Positions 21,859-34,591 of a DNA stretch of 64,000 nt are shown here, one piece after another; within the stretch, counting starts at the first letter, position 1; every line of letters starts with the position of its first letter. The notes below the pieces were generated by a model, which worked only from the letters and a program-made list of their open reading frames with translations, was not told where the DNA came from and did not search any database. This stretch comes from Neoscytalidium dimidiatum. Its lineage: Eukaryota > Ascomycota > Dothideomycetes > Botryosphaeriales > Botryosphaeriaceae. The stretch covers positions 2,232,001 through 2,296,000 of the forward strand of contig CM074696.1 in NCBI GenBank assembly GCA_037367355.1, read 5' to 3'. A program made the position numbers and the translations under genes.

Positions 21859-24800
21859 TAGTATATACCGGAAGCCTCCTTTTAAGGGAGCCTATATTTA
21901 TATTACAGTCGAACGTAATAAACTAGCGAACGTATTATTATTCATCTAGATTTTTTACTAGCTTTCTAATTTTATAATTAAGGCTAATTAATAAGGCCTT
22001 AAATTAATCTAGTCTAATTTTAGATCTAGACTTTAGCCTTACTAAGATAGATAGAAGACGTAATCTATTATCTAGTCTAGTAACTAAGTACTATAAAACG
22101 AGTTTCTTATACTAATAATAATAATATAATCTACTTATAATAAAGAAAGATACTTTTTAAAAAAATTTAAAATTATCTTTATTAAATTATTAGTTTTAAT
22201 TACTTTCTAGTATATTTATAGTATTAGCGTAATAGTTATTACTTATTAAAATATATTATATTATATAGAATTAGTAGTTTATTTCTTTTTTTTCTATCTT
22301 TATTTTATATAATACTATCTACTCTTTATTTACTTTTCGTTTTTTTTATTTGTTTACTATTATACTATCTTCTATAAAGATATATAGTAGTAAATCTATA
22401 ATTAGCTTTTATAAACTTTATTTACCTACTATTTTAAAAGATTACGCCTTTATAAAAATTTATTTACTACTAGATAATAATAAAGATAATAGCGTTAGTA
22501 AATAATATAGACTTATATTTTATTATAGACGCTTATATTCTAAGTATTTATAAAGAAATTATTATTTATTAGATTCTTAATACGTAGTTAAGAAGTTATT
22601 TATACTTCTAATTTTAAAAAAAAATCTAAAGAAAAATAAGAGTAGTAGTAGTAAATATTATTAGAGAACGTTATCGTATAATTCTAATAAGACTTTCTAT
22701 ATATTATATTTAAGAAAGTTTAATTAGCTTTATAGTCTAGTATAGACTATCTTATTCTTTTATAATATTTATATAATTAGATATATTATACTAAAACTCT
22801 TTTTAGAGAAGTTAAAATATATTATTAGGCGGCTTAGACTTTCTAGAGGCTAATATAATAGTAGATAGAGAAGATTTATATAATAATAGAATAGAAATTA
22901 ATTAATAAGTTAACTACTAAAGTTCTATCTATTATATATAAGTATTTTTTATATATATAAGATATTTTAATTAGATTATAGTAGATTACTAGCTAGCTTA
23001 TTATAATCTAGTAAGCTAAGTAATCTATAGTTAATACGCTAGATAATAAACTCTTTTTCTATTCTTTAAATTATAATCTAAACTAAGAATTTTCTATTTT
23101 AAAGAATTAGAGTTCTTTTTAGAGCGTAGAACTATTTCTTCTTTATTTTCTTTAGCTAGTATTATAATATTATTTCCTCTTTAAACGACTTTTAGCTTAA
23201 AAGTTTAAAGCTATAAGTATAGAGTAGTCTTCTTTTATCTATTTTATTATTTATTTCTAATTTTACTTTACGATATTTAGTCGTAAGTTCTCTAAGTACT
23301 AAAATTTAGCTATTTATATTATCTATTTAGAAGTTATTATTATATTATTCTATAGTTACTACTATAAGAAAAATAAAAAGTATAAAATATTACTAGAAAA
23401 AAAACTAAGAACTTTATCTTCTTATTATTCTAAGTATATCTATTAAAATCGCGGCTATAATATATAAAGTATTTTAATTTAAGATTATAAGTTTTCTAGT
23501 TTCTTAGTAAGTAGTTATTAATAGTTATAAAAAACTTAGTTAATTAAAAGCGCGATCGTCTTTATAAAGAATATTTAGCTACTATTAAGGTTTTATCTAT
23601 TTTTTAATAGGCTTTAGAGTATAATAACGGAGTCTCTACTACTAGGCTTTAAAGTTATCTAACGAGTTTAAATTTATTAAAGGGTTTATCTTAAAGACGA
23701 GAAAAGAAAAGCGATATAAAAATAAGAAGTTATATAATATAGAAGTTTAATAGGCCTTATTACCTCTAAGTTAATATAGTATTAAATTAGAACTTTAAGT
23801 TAACTACGAGAATTAGAATACTATCTAACGAGCGTATCTATATACTATAAAAAAGCTATAATAATTTAAATTAATACTTACTAGATTAATATCGTTAGAT
23901 TAATAGTATTAGATTAAGAAACTTAAATTAGATTAATCTAAGTAAGTTGCGTAGCTATTATATAACGTAGATATTAAGATTTATTTTCTAGTTTTTAGCT
24001 TCTAATAGTACTAGCGGACGATATTACCGCTATACTCTTATTTTATAGTATTTATTCTTATCGACTTTCTATTTCCCGCTTATATAATTCTTTATTTTCT
24101 ATAAGCTTTCTATTAGACTATATCTTCTTTCTAGTTATTACGCTTATAGGCGTTCTTTCTATATAGACGGCGTATAAGGACTCCGAATATAGAACTCCCT
24201 ACTACTTATATACGAGGAGCTATCGGCTCCTATACGAAGTTCTAGCGCGGCCTATACGGGTTACGTAACCTCGCTTACCGCTCGCCTATATATAAGTCCC
24301 GCCTAACGGGCCCCTCGAATCCTCTAAGGATTCGTCTATTATCTAATAGAGACCCTCTTATACTATTCTTAAACTCCCTATTTATATCTAGTCCTTATAT
24401 TCGAATCCTTCTCCTTAAATAGCCGGTTTAAGATAGTCGATACGCGCTCCTCCTTGTACCCGAGAAGTAGCGTACCCCTTACGAATACCTTACGTATAGC
24501 GGGCAAGAACCCTACGAATAGTACCCCCTCTAGTATCCTTACTCCTAGAGTAGATCTAATAACTAAAAGTAACGTAGAGAGGGCTACTAATAAACCCCTA
24601 AGTTATAAAGAACGTATTAAGTAACTATAAGCTAAACTAGATAGACTTCTTAATACGAACTTAGGCGTTACTATAAAAGAAATTTAATAGTCGAACTAAA
24701 TAATCGACGCTTTATAGAACTATATTATACTTATCTGTTATAAACTTTACGAAGCGTCATGTGGCTTCGTTATGTATCGAGCGTCGTACCTTCGATAAAG

Positions 24801-27800
24801 TATATAAGCGCCTATAGAAATACTAAATACCTATCTTAGAGACGGTAATATAGTTCGTCTTTAAGGCTTAAAACTATAAGGTCTAAAATATCTTCGCCCT
24901 TATATATATAAGTAATTATAACTATATAGAACGAACCCGCTAGGCCCTCCGTAGCCTTAAAAAGTATACTAATCTTACTAACCCCGTATACTAGCGGTTA
25001 GAGAATAGTAAAAAGGGCGACCTTCTATATAATAAGTTTATTTATATTATTTAGGATATTATTAAAGACCCCGCTATACGTAGATTCGATAATATCCTAA
25101 ACTTCTAGAGAGCGACGATACGCTCTAGTACTAAGTACTAGGCGCTTCGTACGCGACTCGAAAGTCTAATAAAGTAGCTTTCGTACGAGATTCTTAACGA
25201 AGTACTTCTAATAGACTTCTACTACTCGCGTCTTTCGGACGTCTATCGTAAGGAGCTTCTTCGGAGTAACTACTTATATAACGTAACAATGCTTAAGGAT
25301 TTCTATAAAGTTATCTCGCGTCTTAAGTCTATTATAGACCTCTAGGCTCTCGTAAGAGACGCTAATAGTCTATCTAAAAAGGACTACTTAACTCGTAAGC
25401 GCGCCTATAGTAACGTAGCTTTAAGTAAGTCTAACTAGGATAGTAGGTTCGCTTCCCGGAGCCGCGGTAAGTATCGGTCGAGAGGTTCTATCTAAAGCGC
25501 TAGTTCTACGGAGCCTAAGCGCGCCTCTATCGTAGGCTCCTTATATAAGGGATACACCTATCCCTATAGAGGAGGAGACTCCTACGGGAAGAATAACTAG
25601 CGAGTTAACGCTATTAGAAAGGACGGCGATACGAGAAAAGAAAGGCCCTAGTAGCCGCCCTAGACTAGCTACCGCTAGAACCGTATAATAACGGCTCTAA
25701 CTTAAGAATCGTTACTAATATTCTCGTATACTTATCTAACGAAGTATATACTCTAAAGGCCTTACTAGATACGGGTTCTATAATAAACCTAATAGCCTAA
25801 TATACTATTTAAAGGATATAAATACCCCTCTCGAATTTAACTCTTAAGCTTAACGTAAGCGCGGTAAATAATACCCCGGTTACTACGTATAACTACTACC
25901 GACTTTTAATAACGGTTACCGATAGCACCGGTAAGTAGCGTATAACTAAAGCGCTACCCTTCTAGAACGCTAATATTACCGGCTTTAATACTATTCTAGA
26001 TATAAACTAGTTTAGAAACGTAGGGCCGTTATTTAACTTCTTAACTAGTACCTTTACTTAGTCTAATAACTCTTTCCGGCATATCTACTTATAGACGCCC
26101 GAAGACTTCCTCACTAACCTTAAGAAAGGCGAGAAAGTATATTACCTCTATTAGAAACTAATACTTACCCCGAAGGACGTTCTAGAAATATAGGGCGAAG
26201 GTAACCGAAATCTAGAGTACCTTCTAGTATCTTAAGCGACGCTTATAGGGTACGCGGCTACGCGCCGCGCGGCTCTCGTATACGATACGTACTCTAGTCT
26301 TAATTCTATTAGAGTATCCCTTATAGTAGCCGCGGTAAGTACTCCTACTAAGTAGTTACCTTCGTATTACGCGGATTTTTTAGACGTCTTTTTAGACGAG
26401 TTAGCTAGCGTACTCGCTCCTAATACTAAGTATAACTACGCTATTAAATTACTAGATAGAACTTCTCCTCCGTAAATATCTATCTATAATCTATCGCCCC
26501 GCGAGCTTTAGATTCTTCGAGAGTACCTAGATAAGACTCTTAAAAAGAGCTAGATTAGGTCTAGTAAGTCTTCTACTAACGCGCCTATTCTCTTTATTCC
26601 TAAGCCTAATAGGATTATACGGCTATATATTAATTATAGGGGCCTTAATAAGATTACGATTAAGAATCGCTATTTCTTACCCCTTATTAGTAAACTATTA
26701 GACCGTATATCTTATACGAAAGTCTTTACTAAACTTAACCTACGTAACGCCTATTATAGAATTCGTATCTATAAGAGCGACGAGTAGAAAACCGTATTTA
26801 AGACGCGCTATAACCTCTTTAAATATCTCGTTATCTTTCTTTAGCCTAACTTACTTGCCTTATCTTTTAAAGCTATATCTATTAAGCGCTAGGCAGCCTC
26901 GTAGATACTATCTACGTCGTCTATCTAGACGATATCCTTATCTACTTAAAGAACGAAGAGGAATACGTATAATATATACGCGTAGTACTATAACGCCTCC
27001 GCGATTAGAACTTATACGCTAAGTTATCTAAATATATCTTCTATACTACTAGGGCTAAGTTTCTAGGATTTATCGTAACCCCCTAGGATATTACTATAGA
27101 CTAGGAACGCGTTAGGGCTATTTAAGAATAGCCGGAGCCTACCTCGTATCGAGGCGTTTAAGTGTTTTTAGGCTTTACTAACTTCTATAGACGCTTTATA
27201 TAGAACTACTCGTCTATCGAAGCCGCCTTAATACCTGAGGCAGGCTTAGGGCGTAAGCGAAGAAGCGCTCTCTGGCGAGAGCCCCTAAGTAGTACCTCCC
27301 CTTCTAGTAGACCGACGCCGCGGCGTATACTTTTTATACGCTTAAAGCCGCCTTTACGTAGGGGCTAGTACTTCGTTACTTTAACCCCGAGCTCCCGCTA
27401 ATAATAATTACGGATACGTTAAACTTCGCTATCGAAGGTATCCTACTTTAGCCCTATATATAGGAGGGTAACTAAAAGTACTAATTGCCTATTACCTACT
27501 ATAGCCGGAAGCTTACCGAGATAGAGGTAAGATATAATATCTACGATAAGGAACTCCTTATAATCGTAGCCGGCTTTTAACTATAGTAATATTACCTCGT
27601 ATACGCTTTCTACGCTATACGCGTACTCTACGATTATAATAATCTTAAGTACTTTATAACTACTAAAAGCCTTACGAGCCGATAGGTACGCTATATTAAA
27701 AAGCTAGCGCGGTTTGACTTTAAGATTAAATATAAGCTAGGGGCTTTAAATCTAGTAGACCCTCTTAGCCGGCGGCCCGACTATATATCGGGTTTTAAGG

Positions 27801-27849
27801 AGGTCGAAAAGAAGGCGGTCCTAGACGCTATACTATCTACGTTATAGTA

Positions 27850-28075
27850 AAAACTACGGGCACGGGGGATTATAGAAAATACCGGGCTTACTCTCTCACT
27901 TGCGAGACGTATCACAGATCGTATCGAGGATACTCGTGCATACTAGCCTAATTCGAGGGCTTACTACTCTTTTCTTACTAGAGAATACCGCCGGCGTGCC
28001 ATAGAATCTAAGGCGGCCGAGTATCCGCGAGAACTCTACGGTGGTATCATGAGCGCGCTTCTTGCACTAGACTAT
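27850..28075 (+). other. RIP-spared island within the old Gypsy element
   Basis: Over 240 bases from 27841 I count about eight CA and six TG. The equal-sized windows on either side have zero or one of each. The segment lies between RNase H and integrase and stays in frame (ARRITDRIEDTRA, MSALLALDYTLASYPAE). It therefore appears to be part of the element that was not mutated. Confidence 0.7.
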
Positions 28076-28573
28076 ACCCTAGCCTCGTACCCCGCCGAGT
28101 AGTAGTAGTAGCTACTATTAATAAATATTTCTAAGCGGAAGAGCCTCTAAAGGCTCTCGTATCGCTAATCTATAAGGCCTAGTAACTAGATATCGGTAGT
28201 TAAGTAATACGCGTAAAGCTAGCGGAGTTCCTCGCCGTAAACTACTAGTCTAAAGACCTAGACGGTCTATTATAACGTAATAGAAAGGTCTTTATCCTAA
28301 ATAGCACTCTACTAAAAAACGAGATACTCCGCCGTAACTATAATAACCTCTTAGGCGGCTATTACGGCTCTAAACGTACTACTATAGTAATCGGTCGTAA
28401 GTACGAATAGCCTAACCTAATAAGGGACGTATAGATATATATTCGTAGTTACGATAAGTACTAAAGATATAAGATACGACGCTATAAGCTCTACGGCCTT
28501 CTATAGCCGCTAGAAGTAGAGACGGAGCTATAAAAGCACCTATCTCTTAACTTTATTACGGACCTACCTAAGT

Positions 28574-28578
28574 CTATA
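28574..28578 (+). repeat. Target-site duplication, left copy (CTATA)
   Basis: CTATA directly before the 5' LTR; identical to the five bases after the 3' LTR. Confidence 0.92.
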
Positions 28579-28954
28579 TGTTACGGCGCAGCAAGAAGGG
28601 AAGGAGAGGAAGTGCTGAGCTGGAGGAAATCGGACCCACCAACACAACACAGCCAAGATACAAGACGCCCGTGGCCACCCCGATGACTCAGCAACAACAC
28701 CGCGGTCACAATGCCAAGGCCTGACCACTCAACCTGACCACCAGAACCACCGCGGTCACGGCCAGCGGTCACACCCACCATCTCCTACAGTATATAGAGC
28801 ACACTCGTTCACAGTAGATAGGACCCCCGTGGTCAACTTGTCAATTGATTCCTACCCTACTATTGTACGAACCTCCCCTGCCTACCACTGTATTGGCCCT
28901 AAATAAGCTGCCTGACGACGCGCCTCGACTCCCCAGAAGAGTCCCGGCGTAACA
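28579..28954 (+). repeat. 5' LTR of the young Gypsy element
   Basis: 376 bp. It matches the 3' LTR except for a few small length differences, mostly in homopolymers (for example gaaggg against gaagg, and near 28892). It has a TATA box (tatatag, 28791-28797) and two copies of CACCGCGGTCAC, near 28699 and 28750, that could bind a regulator. Confidence 0.93.
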
Positions 28955-29007
28955 CTGACCACCTTTCTTAGGCACCGGAGGTAACCCCACCCTGAAAACT
29001 ACTAACC

Positions 29008-30466
29008 ATGACATCCTGGACCGAAATCAGGAACAACCTTCCGACGGAGGAGGAACAGCTTCAGTCAATCCGTCCCTTGATCCCTGGAAACCCAGCTCTT
29101 AACATGAGGCTGCTCATTTCGGAAGCATATTCCTCGGGCATAGCCTCCTTGAGTCGAGCAATCAACGGACCCAGAGTACCAGAGAACGCCAGTGAGGACT
29201 GCGGCCAAGTCCTTCTGGAGTACTTCATTCGAGGACAAGCCTTTACTGTCAACCGTACTATGCGGCCCTCCACCCCAGCCACCCCCGCGACATCAGAATC
29301 GACCCCCACAACACCAAACTAAAGATCAAGACCCCGACACCTACGATGGGGATCGGCGTAAGCTCAACGACTTCCTGGCCCAACTAGAAATTACTTCGAA
29401 TTCTACAAAGCATCATTCAAGGACGATGAGGAAAGGGTCCGCTTTGCAGGAACCTACCTCCGAGGTAACGCAGCACGGTGGTTCGAACCCTATCGAAAGG
29501 ATTTCCGCTCGGCCATCCCACGTACGGAAACCAGTAGCCTGTTCGCCAACTACAATCGCTTCGCCGACGCAATCAGACAAGCCTTTGGTAGCAAGAACGA
29601 GGAGCAGGAGGCCGCCCTTCGAATTCAGGACCTCCGACAAACCCGATCAGTCTCGGAATATGTCACGGAATTCCGCATGCTCGCCTCCTACCTCAATTGG
29701 AACGACCAATCCCTCAAATACATCTTCTACAAGGGCCTAAAGCACAATGTGAAGGCCGAATTCGCCCGCACCGGATTACCCAAGGACCTTGGCGAGACCA
29801 TCGACACGGCCATCCGAGTCGACCAACAACTGTTCAATTTCAGACAAGAGACAGGCCAAACCCGATACTCGGCCAACACCGCGCAACCTCGAAACAACCT
29901 ACCCCCGGGGGACCCCATGGACTTAGATGCCAACCAACGACGAAACCCTCGGCTGGCGCCGGAGGAAGAACAGCGACGGCGTGAAAAGGGTCTTTGCTTC
30001 CACTGTGGAAAGCACGGACATATCAGCAGAAACTGCCCAGACAAACGAACCAGCAACCAGCGAACCAACGACAAGAAAACCACCTCGGCTACTGAAGGAC
30101 GACCGGAGCCCCCAACCATGACACCATCCACTGGTCCACTTGTAGCATCGAAGCCTGCCCCATTCACCAGGAAGCTAAGAACATCAGCGGGTACCACCCA
30201 AAAACTAGAAACGCCTACTGAACTGGGGCTACAGCAGGCGAGGCCCGCCCCACAGGACCATAGCAGCATCGACCGGAAAAACCACAGGACACCCGAAAGC
30301 AAAGGAGACTCCGCAGAATACGGGAACCACTGGGTTGTCGTGACAAAAATCAATGGACGCCGAGCGCTCACCCTCATCGACTCCGCATCACAAGGGAACT
30401 ACGTCTCAAACCGATTTGCAGAAAAAGCCAACCTAAAACCCAGAGAAAGGACCAACCATATCAGCT
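29008..30466 (+). pseudogene. Gag and protease region, broken by single-base losses
   Basis: The ATG at 29008 (MTSWTEIRNNLPTEEEQL) opens gag. The frame is lost near 29313 and again near 29389, where one T is missing from gaaattt, and it returns at 29677 (MLASYLNWNDQSLKYIFYKG). A CCHC zinc knuckle, CFHCGKHGHISRNC, lies at 29995-30036. The aspartic protease core is RALTLIDSASQGNYVS, with DSAS at 30379-30390 in place of the common DTGS/DSGA. The frame breaks again near 30457, within an A run. Gag would form the particle and bind RNA; the protease would cleave Gag-Pol. Confidence 0.85.
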
Positions 30467-30474
30467 GAGAACTG

Positions 30475-32844
30475 TTGATGGATCCCCAGCTCCTTTGGAG
30501 ATGGAAAGGTAATCATCGAAACCCGAAACTGACCCTCGAATACAAAAACCACAGGGAACGTATCTGTCTAGACGTTACCAAGATCCCCAAGTATGATGTC
30601 ATTCTCGGCATCCCTTGGCAGAAGAAATGGAAAATACAATACGATTGGGACAATGGAGGAATTACCCTCAAGTCCAGAGAACGAAACCAAGAACCAGAAT
30701 GGAAACCACGCACCATAGCCGAACCGATTACCCACGTAAGCCTAATTTCGAAAGCTGCGCTGGAAAGGACCCGAAAGAAGGGGCAAGCAATTGGAATGAT
30801 GTGGTATCGCCCCACCACTACAAACAAAGAAAGAACCCGACAGATTAGTGCCACCAGACGAGAAAAACCAGACTACCCGACACCCGTGGGAGGAGATGAC
30901 CCCACCAGGATACACGAACAGTACCTTGATGGCGTTCCTAAGGAATACCACCGGTTCAAGGAAATTTTCAGAGAAAAGATCGAAGACGCACTACCGGAAC
31001 ACAGACCATGGGACCACGAGATCAACTTGAAACCAGGCACTGAACCCCGATTTGGACCCCTATATCCAATGTCGGAAAAGGAGTTACAAGCAATGAGGAA
31101 CACTTGGACTTACTACTGAAGAAGGATACATCCGACCCTCTCAATCCTCAGCAGGATTCCCCGTCCTCTTCGTACCAAAGCCCGGAGGCAAGTTACGCCT
31201 CTGTGTGGATTACCGATCCCTGAACGACATTACCATCAAAGACCGCTACCCTCTACCCCGCATCGATGAACTAAGGGATCGCCTCTCCGGGGCACGATTC
31301 TTCACCAAGTTAGACCTGCGGGATGGGTACCACCTTATCCGAATCAAGGAAGGACATGAATGGAAAACCGCATTCAGAACTCGATACGGTTTGTACGAGT
31401 ACTTGGTAATGCCTTTCGGACTTACCAACGCCCCTGCCACATTCCAAGCCCTTGTCAACCACGTCCTACGAGAATATCTGGACCGATTCTGCACAGCCTA
31501 CCTCGACGACATCCTGATCTACTCAGAAACCCTTGAAGAACACAAGGAACATGTATCCAAAGTCCTCCAGAAACTACTCGAATACAACCTCTCCGTCAAA
31601 CCAGAAAAATGTACCTTCCATGCCCAAAGGGTAGAATTCCTAGGCTTTATCATCGAACCAGGAAAAATAGTCATGGACCCAAAAAAGGTGGAAGACATCC
31701 TGAAGTGGCCAGAACCAAGGAACGTCAAAGTACAAGCCTTTTTAGGGTTTGCCAACTTCTACCGACGATTCATCAAACGATACTCGCATGTAGCCGACCC
31801 CTAATCCGACTCACCCGAAAAATACCCCTTTCACCTGGGAAGCACCCCAACAAGAGGCGTTTGATCAACTCAAAGGGCCTTCGTAGAAGCGCCGGTACTC
31901 CTCATGTTCGATCCTGACAAGCCACTCTACCTCGAAACTGACGCATCCGACTATGCCATTGGCGCTACCCTCAGCCAGCCAGACGACGAGGAAGATTACA
32001 CCTATCGCGTATTACTCTCGCAAAATGTCACCCGCCGAGCTCAATTACGAGATACACGACAAAGAACTGCTTGCGATCGTCACAGCGTTCAAGGAATGGC
32101 GACACTACCTTGAGGCTAACTACGAAATCACGGTATACTCGGATCACAAGAACCTGGGATACTTCACAACCACCAAGGTGTTAAACAGAAGACAAGTACG
32201 ATGGGCAGAACAACTCGCCCCTTCTACTTCAAGATCCACTACCGCAAGGAAGTGAAAACGGCAAGGCCGACGCACGCCGCAGAGCCGACCACGTGGAAGG
32301 AAAGCCAGAACTATCACCAGCAGTACTACGACAAAATGACGACGGCACGTTAGGCCCCAACCGCCCCCGAATCATTGAAGAATCCGACGCACCCTGGGAA
32401 GAACGAATACTGGCACCCATCATAAGGCTAGGGAGCCCCATCGACGACGACGAACCTCCACGAAACCCAACACCAGAGCAGGAGCCGGAGGACGAAGAGG
32501 AACCGCAGGACGAGGAACCCATACCAACACTTGAAGAAACCACGGAAGAGGCAGTAAACGAGGAAGAAGATGACACCGCCACTTGGGAACAAATCATCCA
32601 AGGAAAATATAACAATGATCCGCTATCCCAAGAACTGCTTCAACGAATAGGCACCCCCGAACATGACGACCCCGACCTAGTCCAAGACCATAGAGGCAAC
32701 ATACTATTCCGCGGAAAAATCTACGTACCCACACCTCTGCGCAAACGGCTGACAAAGGAATACCACGAGTCCGCAGTTCACGGACACCCAGGAATGACAA
32801 GAACCTTGGAACGGCTTGCAAGACACTTCTACTTTCCCGAATGA
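30475..32844 (+). pseudogene. Reverse transcriptase, RNase H and integrase zinc-binding region, frame-broken
   Basis: The segment from 30475 holds the protease-RT linker (ICLDVTKIPKYDVILGIPWQ). RT motifs follow at 31205-31804: [51 protein letters not shown] and YLDD (31499-31510). RNase H begins with [16 protein letters not shown] near 31924. Frames switch near 31110, 31800, 32020 and 32230. 32293-32844 carries an acidic linker (PEQEPEDEEEPQDEEPIPTL) and the integrase zinc-finger start (YHESAVHGHPGMTRTLERLA). Each break is explained by one base lost from a short homopolymer. Confidence 0.85.
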
Positions 32845-32880
32845 GGAAAGTAGTAGAAAAGTCATCCAGGAATGTGACGA

Positions 32881-34010
32881 ATGCGCAAAAACAAGGTGGC
32901 ACGACATGCACCATACGGACAACTACAGCTCATCACAACACCAACCAAACCCTGGGAATCGGTCACAATGGATTTTATCACCGACCTGCCAAATTCAGTA
33001 GACCCTGTGACTAAAGCGCGACACAACGCCATCCTGGTCATTGTCGACCGTTTGACAAAATGGGCAAACTTCATCCCTTGCAACAAAAAAATCGGAGCAG
33101 AAGGCTGCGCCTACCTCTTCCTCAGATATGTCTTCGCCCACCACGGGATGCCCAAGGAACTAATCACGGACCGAGACCCACGATTCAGAGCTAAGTTCTG
33201 GCAAACCTTGGTCCACAAGTTAGGAACTAAACACAAGATGTCAACAACGGCACACCCGCAAACCGATGGACAAACGGAACGAACCAACCAAACGCTAGAA
33301 CAGTACCTAAGATTCTACCTGAATTACAGGCAAAACAACTGGGTCGAACTCCTGCCACTAGCCCAATACGCGTACAACAGCACATCAACGGAAGCCACAC
33401 AAACCACGCCTTTCTACGCCAACTACGGATTCGACCCCACCGCCTTCGGAGAACCCCAGATCTGCGAAGTACTCGCCCAAAAAGCTATGCTCAGAGCAGA
33501 CCAGTTACGCGAGCTACAGGAACTGGCCCGAGACATCAAATTCACCGCATACCGAATGGCCATGTACTACGACAGACGGCGCCAGGCGTCGCCGCCCCTA
33601 AAGGAGGGGGATAAAGTCTGGCTCCTCAGAAAAAACATCAAAACAACACGATCGAACGACAAATTGGACCACAAGAAAATCGGACCCTACCAAATTGAGA
33701 AAGAACTTTCACCTGTTTCCTTTAAACTCAAATTGCCAGAACAAGTGGGAATACACCCAGTTTTCCACATCTCGTTACTTGAACCCGCACACAGCAACGC
33801 CGAACCTGACCCAGAACTTGAAATACACCCCGATGACGCAGACAAAGAATGGAACGTAGAGAAAATCCTGGATGGAGACTGGATCGACGGTCAATTCAAG
33901 TACCTCATCAAATGGGAAGGAGTGGATCCCGCCGGGAACCCGTGGGAACCCTCATGGGAACCAATCTCTTACCTTAACTGCGAGGAACTCATCCAGGAAT
34001 ACCACCGACG
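32881..34010 (+). CDS. Integrase catalytic core and chromodomain of the young Gypsy element (partial, in frame)
   Basis: Open without stops from 32881. It contains the DDE core: TMDFITDLPNS, LITDRDPRFRAKFW and AHPQTDGQTERTNQTLEQYL, then the GPY-type module (KIGPYQIEKELSPVSFKLKL) and a chromodomain at about 33850-33990 (VEKILDGDWIDGQFKYLIKW, NPWEPSWEP). Chromodomains direct integration to marked chromatin in chromoviruses. Three A or T losses at 32840-32895 separate this frame from the zinc-finger part. The frame stays open to 34761, but beyond about 34010 it is Pro/Gln/Arg-rich and is probably the shadow of the antisense gene, so I end the call here. Confidence 0.85.
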
Positions 34011-34591
34011 AAACCCTGACCGCCCAAACCCAGAGCATCCTCCCACGACGCGAACCCGGCAGGCGGGGTCAAGGCCACTCGATAACGATCAAGAGACTCC
34101 TCAGGCACGCCACCGTGCTCGAGTGCGCGCCCACCGCCCGGAGACCCGGCAGACCAACGTGACAAGCCAGTCTCATCATCCGAACCCGCGGGAACATCCT
34201 GAGGCTCCCGCCCCTCTCGAGCCGCAGCCTCCCGCAATCGTTCCTCCTCTTCCAAGGCAGCCATTTCCCGGGCAAACAAAGAAGCATTCCGACGCTCCAC
34301 ATGGCGCAATAACCGACGCAATTGACGCTCCTTCCGCTGGGCGTCCCGAAAACGACGAGCGGCCGCCTGCGCCTCACGCGCCGCCGCAGCCGCAGCCTCG
34401 GCAGCCCGATCAGCAGCCTCCGCAGCAGCGTCAGCCCCAGCCTCTTCAGCAGCTACCTGACCTTCAGCCGCTTCAAGGCGGCGAAGCAAGTCCTCACGAG
34501 CCCTATCCAGACGACGAACTAGGAGACCAGTCAACAACCCGTCAAGACGTTACAGGAATAACTTACATTCAGCATCCAGAGGACTCGCCAT
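33989..34591 (-). CDS. Antisense, intron-containing coiled-coil protein gene inside the Gypsy element
   Basis: Minus strand, two exons: 34591-34567 (ATG, MASPLDAE) and 34518-33989, joined by a 48 bp intron with gtaagt donor, ttgac branch-like site and cctag acceptor; 184 residues. The intron is needed because the second exon has no early ATG. The product is Ala/Arg/Glu-rich: LDRAREDLLRRLEAAEGQVA, a long Ala-rich helix, RQLRRLLRHVERRN, EMAALEEEERLREAAAREG, then an acidic/Gly-rich tail ending in a stop. It would form a strong coiled coil. The 3' end overlaps the antisense strand of the chromodomain codons. Similar Ala/Arg/Glu coiled-coil hypothetical proteins are, from memory, common in fungal repeat annotations; I cannot verify the match. 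The function is unknown. Confidence 0.65.

Larger units (their letters stand above)
24400..28578 (+). mobile_element. RIP-mutated Ty3/Gypsy chromovirus, 5' part (gag, protease, RT, RNase H, start of integrase)
   Basis: The plus strand read through RIP stops shows Gypsy pol in order: protease LLDTGS (DTGS at 25768-25779), RT with INYRGLNKITIKNRY (near 26630) and an intact YLDD (26922-26933), RNase H (ITDTSNFAIEG near 27410; SRKLTEIEVRYNIYDKELL near 27500), then the zinc-binding and first catalytic part of integrase ending in FITDLPKS. Dozens of in-frame TAG/TAA stops arose from TGG, CAG or CAA. The element is interrupted at 28578 by a younger insertion and resumes at 35229. I could not find its LTRs; the 5' boundary is approximate. 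Confidence 0.85.

Noticed and set aside
28581..28781. 66-codon frame on the minus strand of the LTR (also near 34835-35047)
   Set aside because: It occurs in both LTRs only because they are copies; no domain, and the frame differs at the end between the two.
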